NCBI RefSeq assembly: GCF_014646195.1
Contig: NZ_BMMZ01000006.1
Span: forward strand, 1-64,000
Direction: 5' to 3'
DNA: 64,000 nt
From: Microlunatus endophyticus
GTDB lineage: Bacteria; Actinomycetota; Actinomycetes; Propionibacteriales; Propionibacteriaceae
Shown here: positions 1 to 10,700 of the stretch, one piece after another
Layout of the letters: the number at the start of each line of letters is the position of its first letter
Position numbering within the stretch: position 1 is the first letter of the stretch
The notes under the pieces: generated by a model
The model's input: the letters and a program-made list of their open reading frames with translations, nothing else
The model's database searches: none
Told to the model about the DNA's origin: nothing
Program-made: the position numbers and the translations under genes

Positions 1-74
1 GGACCAAACCCGCCGACGAAATCCTGCCTCACGCCACCCGTCAACGAACTTCAGACGCGCGACACTAGCTGCCG

Positions 75-821
75 TCAGGCGGAGAATCCACCGTCGGCCT
101 TGATCAACTGGCCGTTGATCCAGGACCCCTCGTCACCGACGAGGAACGCCACCACGGCACCGATATCGTCCGGTGTCCCGAACCGGTGGCTCGGCTGCTG
201 GGCCAGACCGGCGGCGCGTACCTCATCGGTCATCCAGCCGGTGTCGACCGGCCCGGGGTTGAGCACGTTCGCGGTGATGTTGCGATCTGCCAGCTCACGG
301 GTGCAGGCCAGGACCAGGCGGTCGAGAGCACCCTTGGTGACGCCGTACGGAAGATTGTGCACGTAATGATCACTGGTGAGCGCGATGATCCTTCCCCAGC
401 CCGGAGCCTGCTGGGCGAATCCCTTGATCAACAGCCAGTTCGCGCGGACATTGACCGCATAGTGGCGGTCGAAGCTCTCGATAGTGGTGTCCATGATCGA
501 CGAGTCGACGCTCTCCGTGTGGGACAGCACCAGCACCGAGGCCGGCCGCCGCAACGCCGCTAACACATCATCGATCGAATCCGGCTCGGCGAGATCGGCC
601 TCGACCAGCGTCACCGCCGATCCCGCGGACTCCAACTCCGCACGGATCGCGTCGGTCTGGCCGGACTCGCCGTGCACCCGGTTGTCGTACGCGCTGGAGT
701 GGACCAGCACCAGGTCATGGGTCGGCGCGAGCCGACGCGCTATCCCGGTGCCGATGCTGCGTGCCCGTCCCACACCAGTGATCAGTGCGAGCGGACGACC
801 TGGGCCTTGGACTGCCGACAT
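75..821 (-). CDS. SDR family oxidoreductase
   Basis: A 248-residue short-chain dehydrogenase/reductase, a cytoplasmic NAD(P)-dependent enzyme acting on a carbonyl or hydroxyl substrate that cannot be named. The N-terminal nucleotide-binding turn is TGVGRARSIG (T15-G24), an expanded glycine motif like that of enoyl- and 3-oxoacyl-reductase-like SDRs. The catalytic Ser/Tyr/Lys are most likely S150, Y159 and K163 (YGVTK), with N124 as the conserved structural Asn. The PGPVDTGWM stretch and the C-terminal WINGQ...DGG are typical of the classical family, and the length is normal. The next gene upstream is a methyltransferase on the same strand 78 bases away, so co-transcription is possible but not shown. 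Family assignment is secure; the substrate is unknown. Confidence 0.88.
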   Translation of the reverse strand: MSAVQGPGRPLALITGVGRARSIGTGIARRLAPTHDLVLVHSSAYDNRVHGESGQTDAIRAELESAGSAVTLVEADLAEPDSIDDVLAALRRPASVLVLSHTESVDSSIMDTTIESFDRHYAVNVRANWLLIKGFAQQAPGWGRIIALTSDHYVHNLPYGVTKGALDRLVLACTRELADRNITANVLNPGPVDTGWMTDEVRAAGLAQQPSHRFGTPDDIGAVVAFLVGDEGSWINGQLIKADGGFSA

Positions 822-899
822 GAACCGGAACCGTAGCTCAAACCGCCGACGTCACCCACCGGTTTTGCGATCAGGGCAAGATCGTCCGGCCGGTGAGCC

Positions 900-1634
900 T
901 CAGCCGTCGGTTTCGGCACTGATGATCACGAAGTTCGGCAGTGCGACGTAGGACTCGGTGCCTTCGACACCGCTGTCCGCGGCGACCTGCGGATCGAGTC
1001 CCGGCTCGCACACCTCCGTGATCCGACAGCCCAGGGAGATGATCTGGTTGAGGTAGGCCGACAGCGGGCGGTGAAAATCGGGCGCATAGTCCCCAGGCAT
1101 CTCATAGTCATCCAGATACCGGTCGAGCCGGTAGTGCCCGTACTTGCTCCAGATCCCGAAGAGGTCCTCGAACGCCGGATGAGTGAGCGAGAAGACGAAT
1201 CGACCACCCGGCTTCAGTGCCGCGACGCACGCCGCCATCGCCGCCTTCCAGTCGGGTACGGCCAGCAGCACCATGCTGCAGACCACGGCGTCGAACGGTC
1301 TGCCGAGATCGGGCAGCTCCGCCAGGTCGGCCTGCACGAACGTGATGCCCTGACCGCGGTCCCGTTCGATCTCCCGGGCTCTCGCCCGCAGCGCGTCCGC
1401 CGGCTCCACCGCGACCACGTCGGCTCCGCGATCAGCCAGCAGCCTGCTGAAATAGCCTTCGCCGCTGCCGGCATCGAGAACCCTCCGACCGTCGAGGGCA
1501 CCGAGCATCCGGAGCAGGTTCGCGTTCATCAGGTGGCGCTTGGGATAGTCACCCTGATCGTCATAGGCGCTGACCACATCGGCCGGCATCGTCGACCACG
1601 CGGCGATCGCCTCGGCGTTACTGATCTTGGACAT
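900..1634 (-). CDS. Class I SAM-dependent methyltransferase
   Basis: A 244-residue Rossmann-fold methyltransferase. Motif I is VLDAGSGEGYFSRLLA near residue 55, followed by the acidic ribose-binding VVAVEPAD and motif II/III VVCSMVLLAVPD and LKPGGRFVFS. I chose the ATG at 1634 (MSKISNAEA); an in-frame start 18 bases upstream gives an unlikely Cys-rich leader. The layout resembles small-molecule methyltransferases of the UbiE/COQ5-like superfamily, but the acceptor substrate cannot be read from sequence. It follows the large helicase gene by 49 bases on the same strand. Confidence 0.85.
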   Translation of the reverse strand: MSKISNAEAIAAWSTMPADVVSAYDDQGDYPKRHLMNANLLRMLGALDGRRVLDAGSGEGYFSRLLADRGADVVAVEPADALRARAREIERDRGQGITFVQADLAELPDLGRPFDAVVCSMVLLAVPDWKAAMAACVAALKPGGRFVFSLTHPAFEDLFGIWSKYGHYRLDRYLDDYEMPGDYAPDFHRPLSAYLNQIISLGCRITEVCEPGLDPQVAADSGVEGTESYVALPNFVIISAETDG

Positions 1635-1683
1635 GCGGACACACCTCTGCATTCAGAGTCAGCTGGCGGGATGAGCCCTCAAC

Positions 1684-4383
1684 CTATCGCCACTCGCGCC
1701 GGATCACCGTGCTGACATCGAACGGGTCGCTCCCCCGCTGGGCAGCGAGCACACCGGCACCCTCGGGACTGCCGGTGTAGATCGCGTCCCCGCCGCCGAT
1801 CCAATGGTCCCAGGCCTGGGCGAAGAGCCGAGCCCGGGCCGCGTTGGTGCCGAGCACCGACGGCACGGAGTGCCACACCACGCCGTCGGGCACGATCGAC
1901 TTGCCGGCCCCGATCCGGGCCAGCTCCCGCCACGTTCGCTCCCGGGTGGTCACCACCCAACGCGGCAGGACGTAGCGAGGCTCCGCGATCGGGGCCAGCA
2001 ACTCCTCCAGCGCCCTTGCGAAAAGCTCCGATTCGCTTTCGGTCACACCGTCCAGCCGGGCCCGGTACTCCCCGTCGGACTCCATCGACACGACCAGAGC
2101 GTCTGCTGCCCGCCGGACGAGCCCAGCCTCATGGAGCGCATCGGCGAGAGCCGACGCGATCCGGGCGACCGACGGTTGCTCAGTCGCTGCGGCGACCACC
2201 CTGCGGCCCTCCGCACCCTGCGCCCGGACCCGGGCGGCGTACGCGAGCGGCAGCGCGATCAGGGCGAACAACGACCACCCGTGGGTCAGGACGCCGGCCA
2301 GCACGCCGATGACCAGCACAACCAGGCTCGGCACCACCATCCGGGCGAACCACGGCGCCGGGGTGGGGTGCCGGATCTCGATCGCGGATTCCCGGATGAC
2401 GACCTCGGCAGCCGCGTTGGCGGTGCCGAGACGTTGCCCCGGACCGGGCCGTACGCGGACGGTCCGGCCGGCCACATCGTCGTACGGCTGCCCGACGCGC
2501 CACCGCTCGCGGACCTCTTCGCGGTTGTCGGCCCGTACGGCCATCCGGGCGTTGATCGTGTCGAAGTCGGCACGGGATGGTGGCGCATACGGAGAGAACG
2601 CCGGGTCGATGTGGGCAACCCCGTCGACGACGACACCTGACTCGTCGACACCGAAGAACCCGGTGTGTTTGCGCACCAGCCGTTGCCAGTCGTTGTCGCC
2701 GCGCGGGTGGCCCTCGGCGACGCAGACGACCGTCCAGTTCAGGGCGACCTTGTCCGGTGCGGCCGGATCGATCCGCAGTGCCCGCCCGCGGGTCTGCACG
2801 ACCGCCGTCGGGGTCGTGGCAGCGGTCAGGTCGACGACGCCGGTCACCCGTTGCGCGTCCCAGCCCTCGCCGAGCAGGCCCCTGGTGCCGACCAGCACAT
2901 GACAGCCGCCGGCCTCGAAGAAGCGGGTCACGTGCGGCACCCAGGCGCGACTGCTCCACGGTCCGGTCAGGAGACAGAAGCCGGGCCCGTCGTCGATCTT
3001 CAGCTCCACGTCCGGAACCGTCTGCGCGAGCCGGGTGAGCGTGTCGCGTGAGCCGGCGATCGTCGAGGCGGTGACCAGCAGCGCGTCATCAGCCTCGAGA
3101 TCGTTATCTGTGAGCAGGGCTTCCAGCACCGCGTAGGCGGACCCGGACTGCTCGTCGAGTACGCCGTCGAGATCTGCGGGCAGGGTCGCGCTGGCCCGCT
3201 CATGATCGGTGAGCACCAGCAGGCGTAACCGCTCGCCGAGGGCCAGTCGCTCCTGGGCGACGATCGCCGCGGTGGCGACGGTCTTCGACTCCGACCGCGC
3301 CAGCACCCGGTCGACCGGTGAGCGGCCGGCCCGGATGCCGTTGCGGGTCAGGACCTGGCCGACCGACGGGAGCGCGGCGCGGATCGCACCGAGGACATGA
3401 TCATTCCCGGCTGCCCTGCGCAGACATCCGGTCACCCAGTCGTCGATCAGCAGCACCCAGTCCTGTGAGGTCGGGTCCCGCCGGTGTTGTTCGACCAGCA
3501 CCGCTCCCTCGGGCATCGCCAGCAGCCCGGCGTGATGGAGGCGAAGGGCGGCGTCTGCGAGCTCCGGCTCCGATCGCATCAATCCATCCCACGACGACCC
3601 GCCCGAGCGGGTCACGAATCGCCGGTCCAGCCACACCAGGAACGGTGTCGTGCCGAACGCCGGATCCGTCAGCTGGGTGACGAGTTCGGTGAACCGCTCC
3701 GCGCTCTCGGCCAACCATGTCGACTCTGCCGCCGTCGGTTCGGTGAGCCAGACCAGCTCCGCGAACGGCGCCAGGTCGCCCTCCCGGACCACTGCGGGAA
3801 TCGATGCCTCGAAGACCACCGCGCCGAACAGCTCCTCGACCAGCTCCGCTTCACCGGCGGTCATCGCCGCGGGCGGGGTCGCGGTCAGTCCGAGGACGCG
3901 CGCCTGCGGCAGCATGGCCAACAACTCGGCCAGCAGTCTGCCCCAGACCTCCAGCAGGTGGTGACACTCGTCGAGCACCAGCAGCAGCGGACCAGCGTGC
4001 TGCAACCGCCGTACGAGCTCCTTGCCGTTGTCATGCAGCTGCTCGATCAACGGTGCATCGTCCTCGGCCGCCGCATCGAACACGGCCAACGACTGGTAGG
4101 TCAACGAGCTCAACGCCGTGGCCAGGTCGCGATCGTCGCCGGCCTCGAGACCGGCCTGCGCCGACGCGTCGACCCACTGGTTCTGGATCGCCGTGTTCGG
4201 GCTGAGCACCACCGTGGGCAGCCCGAGCAGGTGCGCTGTCTCCACACCCAGCAAGGTCTTTCCGGCACCCGGAGGCAACACCACCCAGGCGCGGCGGCGG
4301 CCTTCGGACCAGGCCCGGTCGAGTGCCTCCATCGCGAGCCGTTGGTGCTTGCGCAGCGTCATGCCGCCATTCGAATCAGTCAC
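1684..4383 (-). CDS. DEAD/DEAH superfamily 2 helicase with an internal membrane hairpin
   Basis: An 899-residue SF2 helicase. Motif I is PPGAGKT near residue 40, motif II is DECHH, motif III-like is GLTATPP, and the second RecA domain has TRGLLGEGWD followed by the motif VI-like QTRGRALR. Unusually, residues about 682-716 form a long hydrophobic stretch with a short polar break, predicting two membrane helices. A further 180 residues follow, ending in a patterned domain with YTGSPEGAGVL. The gene begins 19 bases after adnB on the same strand, suggesting an adnA-adnB-helicase operon and a DNA-repair context. The start given is a GTG; the ATG at 4362 (MTLRKHQ) is an equally good alternative. 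The activity is inferred from motifs only; the polynucleotide substrate is unknown. Confidence 0.82.
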   Translation of the reverse strand: MTDSNGGMTLRKHQRLAMEALDRAWSEGRRRAWVVLPPGAGKTLLGVETAHLLGLPTVVLSPNTAIQNQWVDASAQAGLEAGDDRDLATALSSLTYQSLAVFDAAAEDDAPLIEQLHDNGKELVRRLQHAGPLLLVLDECHHLLEVWGRLLAELLAMLPQARVLGLTATPPAAMTAGEAELVEELFGAVVFEASIPAVVREGDLAPFAELVWLTEPTAAESTWLAESAERFTELVTQLTDPAFGTTPFLVWLDRRFVTRSGGSSWDGLMRSEPELADAALRLHHAGLLAMPEGAVLVEQHRRDPTSQDWVLLIDDWVTGCLRRAAGNDHVLGAIRAALPSVGQVLTRNGIRAGRSPVDRVLARSESKTVATAAIVAQERLALGERLRLLVLTDHERASATLPADLDGVLDEQSGSAYAVLEALLTDNDLEADDALLVTASTIAGSRDTLTRLAQTVPDVELKIDDGPGFCLLTGPWSSRAWVPHVTRFFEAGGCHVLVGTRGLLGEGWDAQRVTGVVDLTAATTPTAVVQTRGRALRIDPAAPDKVALNWTVVCVAEGHPRGDNDWQRLVRKHTGFFGVDESGVVVDGVAHIDPAFSPYAPPSRADFDTINARMAVRADNREEVRERWRVGQPYDDVAGRTVRVRPGPGQRLGTANAAAEVVIRESAIEIRHPTPAPWFARMVVPSLVVLVIGVLAGVLTHGWSLFALIALPLAYAARVRAQGAEGRRVVAAATEQPSVARIASALADALHEAGLVRRAADALVVSMESDGEYRARLDGVTESESELFARALEELLAPIAEPRYVLPRWVVTTRERTWRELARIGAGKSIVPDGVVWHSVPSVLGTNAARARLFAQAWDHWIGGGDAIYTGSPEGAGVLAAQRGSDPFDVSTVIRREWR

Positions 4384-4402
4384 GTCGGATCAGTCGCGCC
4401 GG

Positions 4403-7400
4403 TCAGTCGGCCTGGGGAACACCGGTCAGGATCTGCTCCAGCTGATCCCGGTCGGCCAACCGGTCGGGGCGGATGATCCGGTCCTCGGGCACCGAGTAGA
4501 AGATCGCGTCGACCTGATCGACATCGACACCGGACAGGCCAGCCCAGGCGACCCGGTAGATCGCCAACTGCAGCGGATCGTGGCTCTCGCCTCTCGAGGT
4601 CTTCCAGTCGACGATCCGATAGCGCACGGCACCGGACTCGTCATCGGCGACCCGGTAGACGGCGTCGATCCGGCCGCGGATCACCCGGCCGCCGAGCACC
4701 AACGTGAACGGCGCCTCGAGCGCGTACGGGCTGGACTCGCCGAACTGCCCGGCGGCGAACTGCTCGCACAACTCCCGGAATTCGGCCTCGCCGTCGACGT
4801 CCAGGTCGGCCCGATCGGCGAGCTCGTCGGGATCCAGCAGCGACGGCTGGCCGAGCATCCGACTGCCGAGCCGCTGCTCGATCCACTGGTGGAAGCGGGT
4901 GCCGAACCGCTGCCGGCGGGACGGCCGTCGCGGCATCGGCCGGGCCAGGTCGGTCGCGAATCCGCTCTCGTCGGCCCGGAGCTTGATCAACTCCGTCGCC
5001 GACAATGATTCCGGCAGGGTCACCGCGCCGGCTCCCCTGCGGGCGGCCAGGCTCTCGGCCAGCAGTCGATCGATATCGGAATCCCAGGCGGCAACGGTCT
5101 CCTCATCGTCCAGCAGCAAAGGTTCGGTCGCACCGGGCGACGGCTCGTAGCTGCCCGCACCGGACTGCCGGCGGCGGGCAGCCTGCACCAACTCGGCGGC
5201 GTGCCGGCGCCGGTCGAGCGCTTCCGGATCGAGCGGCCTGGGCCACGGCACCGGTGGCGCCTGGGTGTCGTGCGGGTTGGCGTCGCCGGGCGGCGGCGCC
5301 TGCGCGCCGACCCGGTCCTGGCGTACGGCCTCGGCGATAATCACCTGGAGGTAGCGGGACGGCTTGCGTGGTTTGACCAGCTCGGGGCGCCAGTTGTGGC
5401 CGCTGCCGACCAGCACCCTGCGGGCGCGGGTCGCGGCCACATAGGCCAGCCGGTCCTCGGCCAGGATCTGCTGGTCCTTCAGCCGCTGTTTGTAGTCGGT
5501 GATCGCCGGGTTGGCCGCCTCCGACAGTTGTGGGATCGACGCCCGATCGCCGCGCAGGTCGGCCGGCAGCACGCCGGCTGCGGTCACCCAGTTGTCGGTG
5601 ACCCGATCACTGGGGAAGGTGCCCTGCATCAGGGCCGGCAGGAAGACCATGTCCCACTCGAGTCCCTTGGCCTTGTGCATGGTGAGCAGCTTCACCGATT
5701 CCCGGTCGGTCGGTACGGCCTGTTCGAGCCCGACACCGTGCTCGGATTCGGCACGCAGATAGGACAACAGACCGGACAGCGACGCCCGCCCGTCGACATC
5801 GGCGTAGTCGGCGACCGCGTCCAGGAACGCGCCGAGTTGATCACGTCGTTGGGTGCGGCCGAAGTCCGGTGTCGCCAGCAGTTCGACGTCCAGTCCGAGC
5901 ACGCCGACCACCCGGCGGCACAGGTCGAGCAGCGGCTCGTCGCAGTGGGCCCGCAGGTAGCCGAGCTCGCCGGCGAAGTGGGTGAACCGGTTCCGGGTCT
6001 CCTCGCTGAAGCCCTCGCCCGGATCCTCCACCGCGTCCAGCAGACTGATCACCTCGGTGGGGTCGATATCGGCGACCGCCTCCTCCAGCGAGCCGAGCAG
6101 GCCGCCGACACCGTGATCGCCGTCCTCGTCGTCATCGTCATGATCAAGAGCGCGACCGTGATCATCGACCTGGGCCAGCTCCCGGGCGCGGCGGCCGAGC
6201 TGGGCAAGATCACCGGGGCCGACGCTCCAGCGCGGTCCGCTCAGCAACCTGATCAGCTCCGGGTTTGCGGTGACATCGTCGACCAGCCGCAGTGTGCTGA
6301 CCACATCCATCACCTCCGGCAGCCCGAGCAGTCCGCCGAGGCCGACGATCTCGGTCGGCACGTCACGGCCGACCAGCTCGGCATACAGCGGTCCGATATC
6401 GGCGTTGCGGCGGGTCAGGATGGCGATCTCCGACCAGTGGTCGACCGTCCGGCTCTCGCGGGCGGCGATCACCTGGTCGGCGATCCAGCTGACCTCCTCG
6501 CCCCAGGTCTGGAAGGTGGCGGCCCGGACCTCTGCCGCACCGGCCTCGGGCGGTGCGAACAACATGCCGAGTCCGGACTCCTGCCCTTCGACAAGCTCAG
6601 GGCCTGTGAGTGAGTCGTCGGCGCGCAGCGGTTCGGAGAGTACGTTCGCCACGTCCAGGATGGTCTGGCCGCTGCGCCGGTTGACGGTCAGGGCGAAGCG
6701 GCGGCTGCGTCGGCCGTCGGTGCGCGGGAACTGGTCGGCGAATTCCAGGATGTTGCTGGCCGCCGCACCGCGCCAGCCGTAGATCGCCTGGAACGAATCG
6801 CCGACCGCTGTCACCGGATGCCCGCGTCCAGTGCGCTCGTCCGGCCCGGAGAACAGCCCGCGGAGCATGATCGCCTGGGCAGCCGAGGTGTCCTGGTACT
6901 CGTCCAGCAGTACGACCTTGAACTCGTTGCGGAGCAGCGCCGACACCTCGGGCACCTGGGTCGCCAACCTGGCCGCGACCGCCATCTGGTCGGCGAATTC
7001 GACGACGTCGAGACGGCGCTTGAGCGCCTGGTAGTCGTCGACCAGGCTGGCCAGCTCCAGCCGTTCGTCGAGGGCAGCCAGCGCTCGCTTGACCTCGGCG
7101 TACACCGCGCCGCGGTTGTTGACCGGAGCGGCCTCGAAGGCCAGCCGCCAGTGCCGGGCATGGCGATCCAGCGCGGAGGTCGGCACCAGATGCTGCTGCA
7201 GGTCCGAATCCAGTTGCAAGACGCGTTCGGTGACGGTCTGCGGTCGCAACCGCGAGATCTGTTCGAAGGGACCGGCGGCGGCCTCCACCACCCGAGAGGC
7301 CAACCGGAACCGCGCCGCGCCGGTGATCATGGTGCTCTCCGACTCCACACCCAGCCGCAGCCCGTGCTCGATGACCAGCCTGGCGGCGAATGCGTCATAG

Positions 7401-7753
7401 GTCATGATCACCTGTTCGCCGGCCTCGTCGACTCCCTGCTCGTCGATCACCGCGGCGCGGAGCAGCGCGGACCGCACCCGGGCCGACAACTCGGCGGCCG
7501 CCTTCCGGGTGAAGGTCAGCCCGAGCACCTCCTCGGGACGGACCTGCCCGGTGCCGACCAGCCACACCACCCGGGCCGCCATCACGGTGGTCTTGCCCGA
7601 CCCGGCACCGGCAATGATCACGCCCGGCTCCAGCGGCGCGGTGATCGCGGTCAACTGCTGCAGCGAGAACGGGATGCCGAGAGCTTCGATCAGGTCGTCG
7701 GTGGATTCGAACCGACGGGGACCGCCGGCCGGCACGGCCGCCTCGGCTGTCAC
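4403..7753 (-). CDS. adnB: ATP-dependent helicase-nuclease subunit AdnB
   Basis: A 1116-residue UvrD-like SF1 helicase with a C-terminal RecB-family nuclease, matching AdnB of the actinobacterial AdnAB double-strand-break resection complex. Motif I is AGSGKT near residue 55, motif II is DEYQDT, the second helicase half contains LLTMHKAKGLEWD, and the motif VI region is YVAATRA. Near the C terminus RGRIDAVY, IVDWKTS and QLAIY form the PD-(D/E)XK nuclease core (Asp, Asp-x-Lys, Gln-Tyr). It lacks the four-cysteine iron-sulfur cluster seen in its partner. The GTG start overlaps the adnA stop by four bases (GTGA), so the subunits are translationally coupled. An odd short insertion (GPELVEGQES) near 6590 coincides with a dispersed DNA repeat. 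Confidence 0.93.
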   Translation of the reverse strand: MTAEAAVPAGGPRRFESTDDLIEALGIPFSLQQLTAITAPLEPGVIIAGAGSGKTTVMAARVVWLVGTGQVRPEEVLGLTFTRKAAAELSARVRSALLRAAVIDEQGVDEAGEQVIMTYDAFAARLVIEHGLRLGVESESTMITGAARFRLASRVVEAAAGPFEQISRLRPQTVTERVLQLDSDLQQHLVPTSALDRHARHWRLAFEAAPVNNRGAVYAEVKRALAALDERLELASLVDDYQALKRRLDVVEFADQMAVAARLATQVPEVSALLRNEFKVVLLDEYQDTSAAQAIMLRGLFSGPDERTGRGHPVTAVGDSFQAIYGWRGAAASNILEFADQFPRTDGRRSRRFALTVNRRSGQTILDVANVLSEPLRADDSLTGPELVEGQESGLGMLFAPPEAGAAEVRAATFQTWGEEVSWIADQVIAARESRTVDHWSEIAILTRRNADIGPLYAELVGRDVPTEIVGLGGLLGLPEVMDVVSTLRLVDDVTANPELIRLLSGPRWSVGPGDLAQLGRRARELAQVDDHGRALDHDDDDEDGDHGVGGLLGSLEEAVADIDPTEVISLLDAVEDPGEGFSEETRNRFTHFAGELGYLRAHCDEPLLDLCRRVVGVLGLDVELLATPDFGRTQRRDQLGAFLDAVADYADVDGRASLSGLLSYLRAESEHGVGLEQAVPTDRESVKLLTMHKAKGLEWDMVFLPALMQGTFPSDRVTDNWVTAAGVLPADLRGDRASIPQLSEAANPAITDYKQRLKDQQILAEDRLAYVAATRARRVLVGSGHNWRPELVKPRKPSRYLQVIIAEAVRQDRVGAQAPPPGDANPHDTQAPPVPWPRPLDPEALDRRRHAAELVQAARRRQSGAGSYEPSPGATEPLLLDDEETVAAWDSDIDRLLAESLAARRGAGAVTLPESLSATELIKLRADESGFATDLARPMPRRPSRRQRFGTRFHQWIEQRLGSRMLGQPSLLDPDELADRADLDVDGEAEFRELCEQFAAGQFGESSPYALEAPFTLVLGGRVIRGRIDAVYRVADDESGAVRYRIVDWKTSRGESHDPLQLAIYRVAWAGLSGVDVDQVDAIFYSVPEDRIIRPDRLADRDQLEQILTGVPQAD
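6583..6603. repeat. Dispersed TTCGACAAGCTCAGG-type repeat inside adnB
   Basis: The 21-base element has 5-base inverted ends (GCCCT...AGGGC) around TCGACAAGCTC. It encodes the in-frame peptide PELVEGQ in AdnB. A related, more palindromic copy lies at 24986-25013. Similar short elements are widespread in bacterial genomes; its mobility here is inferred from the in-frame insertion, not observed. Confidence 0.55.
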
Positions 7754-10700
7754 GAGACCACCTGCTTCCCCTCAGACTGGGCCGGGCAGCTGCCGCGGAA
7801 CGGGCAGTACCGGCAGGCCGGACCGATCTTGGCGTCGAACGCCTCGCTCTGTACGATCCCGGCCGCCTCGGTCAGTCGCTGGTGGACCCAGGTCGGATAG
7901 CGGTCCCGGTCGGTCGGGTCGTCTGGCTCGATCGGGAACGGCACATCCGACAGCGCCGCCTGCTCGAACACCTTCGGCAGCGGCCCCTGGCCGTCGGGTA
8001 GCCGGAGATAGACCAACTCGGCTCCCCCGGTCTGGGCACCGGCCCCGGTGACCTCGGCGAACGCGCCCTCGGCCACCGCCAACTGATAGACACCCAGTTG
8101 ATCCTGGACGGCGATGTCGGCGGCGGTCGGTGGACGCTTGCCGGTCTTGAAGTCCACGATCCGGATCCGGCCCAGCCGGTCGCGTTCGACCCGGTCGGCG
8201 GTCCCGGTCAGCCGCACCCGCTGGTCGCCGAGATCGATCTCGGTGCTGAAGGACACCTCGGTGCCGAGCAGCTCCCGGTCGGTCCGCGAGGACTGCCAGA
8301 GCGCGAACCGCTCCAGCGCCGACTCCGCCTCGATCCGCTCCGTGGCCGACAGCCAGTTGGCGTCGAAGTCGAGTTGGTCCCAGACCGAGTCCAGGTTGCG
8401 GGCCAAGGTCTGTTCGTCAAGTTCCTGCGTCGCGCCGTGTTCGGCCAGTACGTGGACGACCGAACCGAAGCTGGCGGCCGTGCCGCGGACGGATTCGCCG
8501 CGCGCCTTGCGCGCCAGGAACCACTGCCGCGGGCAGGCCAGCAACAGCGCCAGCTGGCTGCCCGACAGCTGGACCGGCGCATCCGGATGCTGGACCGGAC
8601 TGATCGCCTCACTGAGCGGACGCATCCCCCACCAGCGCGACGGCCGGGCCGCGGGCGCCAGCGGCCGACCATGATCATCTTCGGCATCGGTCAGGCGTGC
8701 CAGCCGGACCGCGGCCGCATCCCGCAGCCGCGGCGGCGCCTGCGGATCGACGCTGATCCGACGAAGATCACCGATCAATGCCGGCAGCGACAGCGGCCGG
8801 GCCGGGCGGCCCGCCAACCTGCGGACCGTCACACCCAACTCGGTGATGAACCGGGACGGCTGGTCGTTCTCGCCGTCGGTGCCCTCGACCGCGGTGACCA
8901 CCAGCCGCTGCGACGCGCGGGTGCAGGCGACGTAGAAGAGCCGCCGCTCCTCGGCGATCCGCGCCGCCGGCGGTTGTTGATCAGCCAGCCCGTGCCGGCT
9001 CAGCCGGTCGGCCTCCAGCAGCGATCCGCGCCGCCGGATGTCCGGCCAGCTGCCCTCCTGCACCGACGCGACCACGACCAGCGGCCACTGCAGCCCCTTG
9101 GCCCGGTGTGCGGTCAGCACCCGGACCGACGAGCCTCGGACGCCGGCCTCGTTGCGGGTGTCGGCCGGGATCTGCTGCCCCTCGACCTCGGCCAGGAAGC
9201 CCGTCACGCCCCGCAGCCCGGAGACCTCCTCGGACCGTCCGGCGACATCGAACAACGCAACGGCGGCGTCAAGATCACGATTGGCCCGTTGGCCGGTGTC
9301 GCCGCCCAGCCGGGCCTCGGCCCGCAGCCGCTCCGGCCAGGTCGTCCCGGACCACAGCGACCAGAGCGCCTCCTCGGCGGTCGCGCCGCCGACGATCTCC
9401 TCGCCGACCTGGCGCAACAGCACGGCCAGCCGCCGGGCGGCGTCGATCTCGGGCGCCTCCGGCAGCTCGTCCAGCCGGGACGGGTCCTGCAATGCTTCCT
9501 TGATCAACTCCGGCGACCGCCGGGGCAGGCCGGCACCGGCGAGCTCCTGCCGCTCAGCATTGCGGAGCATCCTGCCGAGCCGACGGATCGCCATACTGTC
9601 CAGCCCGCCCAGCGGCGAGGTCAGCAGCGCCTGGGCGTCCTCGGGTTGCAGGGTCTCGAGGCCGGCCGCGATCCGCAGACCCAGCAACAGCGGTCGGGTG
9701 GCGAGCTCGGCGGCCAGCGGAATCTCGTCGCCGGCCACTTCGACCGGCACGCCGGCCGCGGTCAGCGCCCGGGTCAGTCCCGGGATCCGTTGCCGTCCGT
9801 GCCGCACCAGCACCGCCATCTCGGACCAGTCAAGTCCGTCGGTCAGGTGCGCGCGGCGCAGCAGGTCGGCGATCTGCTCGGCCTCGGCCCCCGCCGTCAC
9901 ACAGGTGTACGCCTCTACCCGGCCGCGCGGCAGCGTGTCGGCCGAGACCGGCCGCCGGAGACCGTCGAGGACCGTCGCCGGAAGCGCCCGCTGGATGCCG
10001 AGCCGGTCGGCCAGACCCCGGCTGGCGGCCTGCAGCGCAACCCCACCGCGGTGGTTGGTCGGCAGCGCGATGACCGGTGCCGGCCTGCCGTCGGTGCCGA
10101 ACCGGTCCGGGAAGTCGAGGATGCCGCGGGCCTCGGCTCCACGGAAGGCGTAGATCGACTGGTCCGGATCGCCGAAGACGATCACCTCCCGACCGTCCCC
10201 GGCCAGTTGGTGCAGCAGCCGGAGTTGGGCCGGGTCGGTGTCCTGGATCTCGTCGACCAGGACGGTGTCGATCTCGCTGCGCAGCGTGCCCAGGATCGCC
10301 GGGTCGGTGAGCAGGATCCGGCAGCGATGGGTGAGTTCGGCGTAGTCGATCACGCCCTCGGCATCCAGCACGTCGAGATATTCGTCGAAGAACTCGCCGA
10401 TCGCCGACCACTCCGGACGGTCGGCGGCCTGACCGGCGTCGACCAGATCCTCCGGATCCATCCCCAACTGCCGGGCCTTGGCCAGCACCGCCCGCACCTC
10501 GGCGGCGAAACCGCGGGTCCCGAACGCCCGCCCGACCGATTCGGGCCAGCCGACCCGACCGGACTGCAGGCTGCCCTCGAGCACCTCACGCACCCGGAAC
10601 TCCTGCTCGGGGCCGGTCAGCAGCCGCGGGCCGACCCTGTCGCCGGCGGATTCGGAATCGGCGAAACGGCGGATCATGGCATAGCAGAAGCCGTGGAAGG

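Noticed and set aside
5201..6613. 470-residue open frame opposite adnB
   Set aside because: Antisense shadow of the helicase-nuclease with no recognisable motif.
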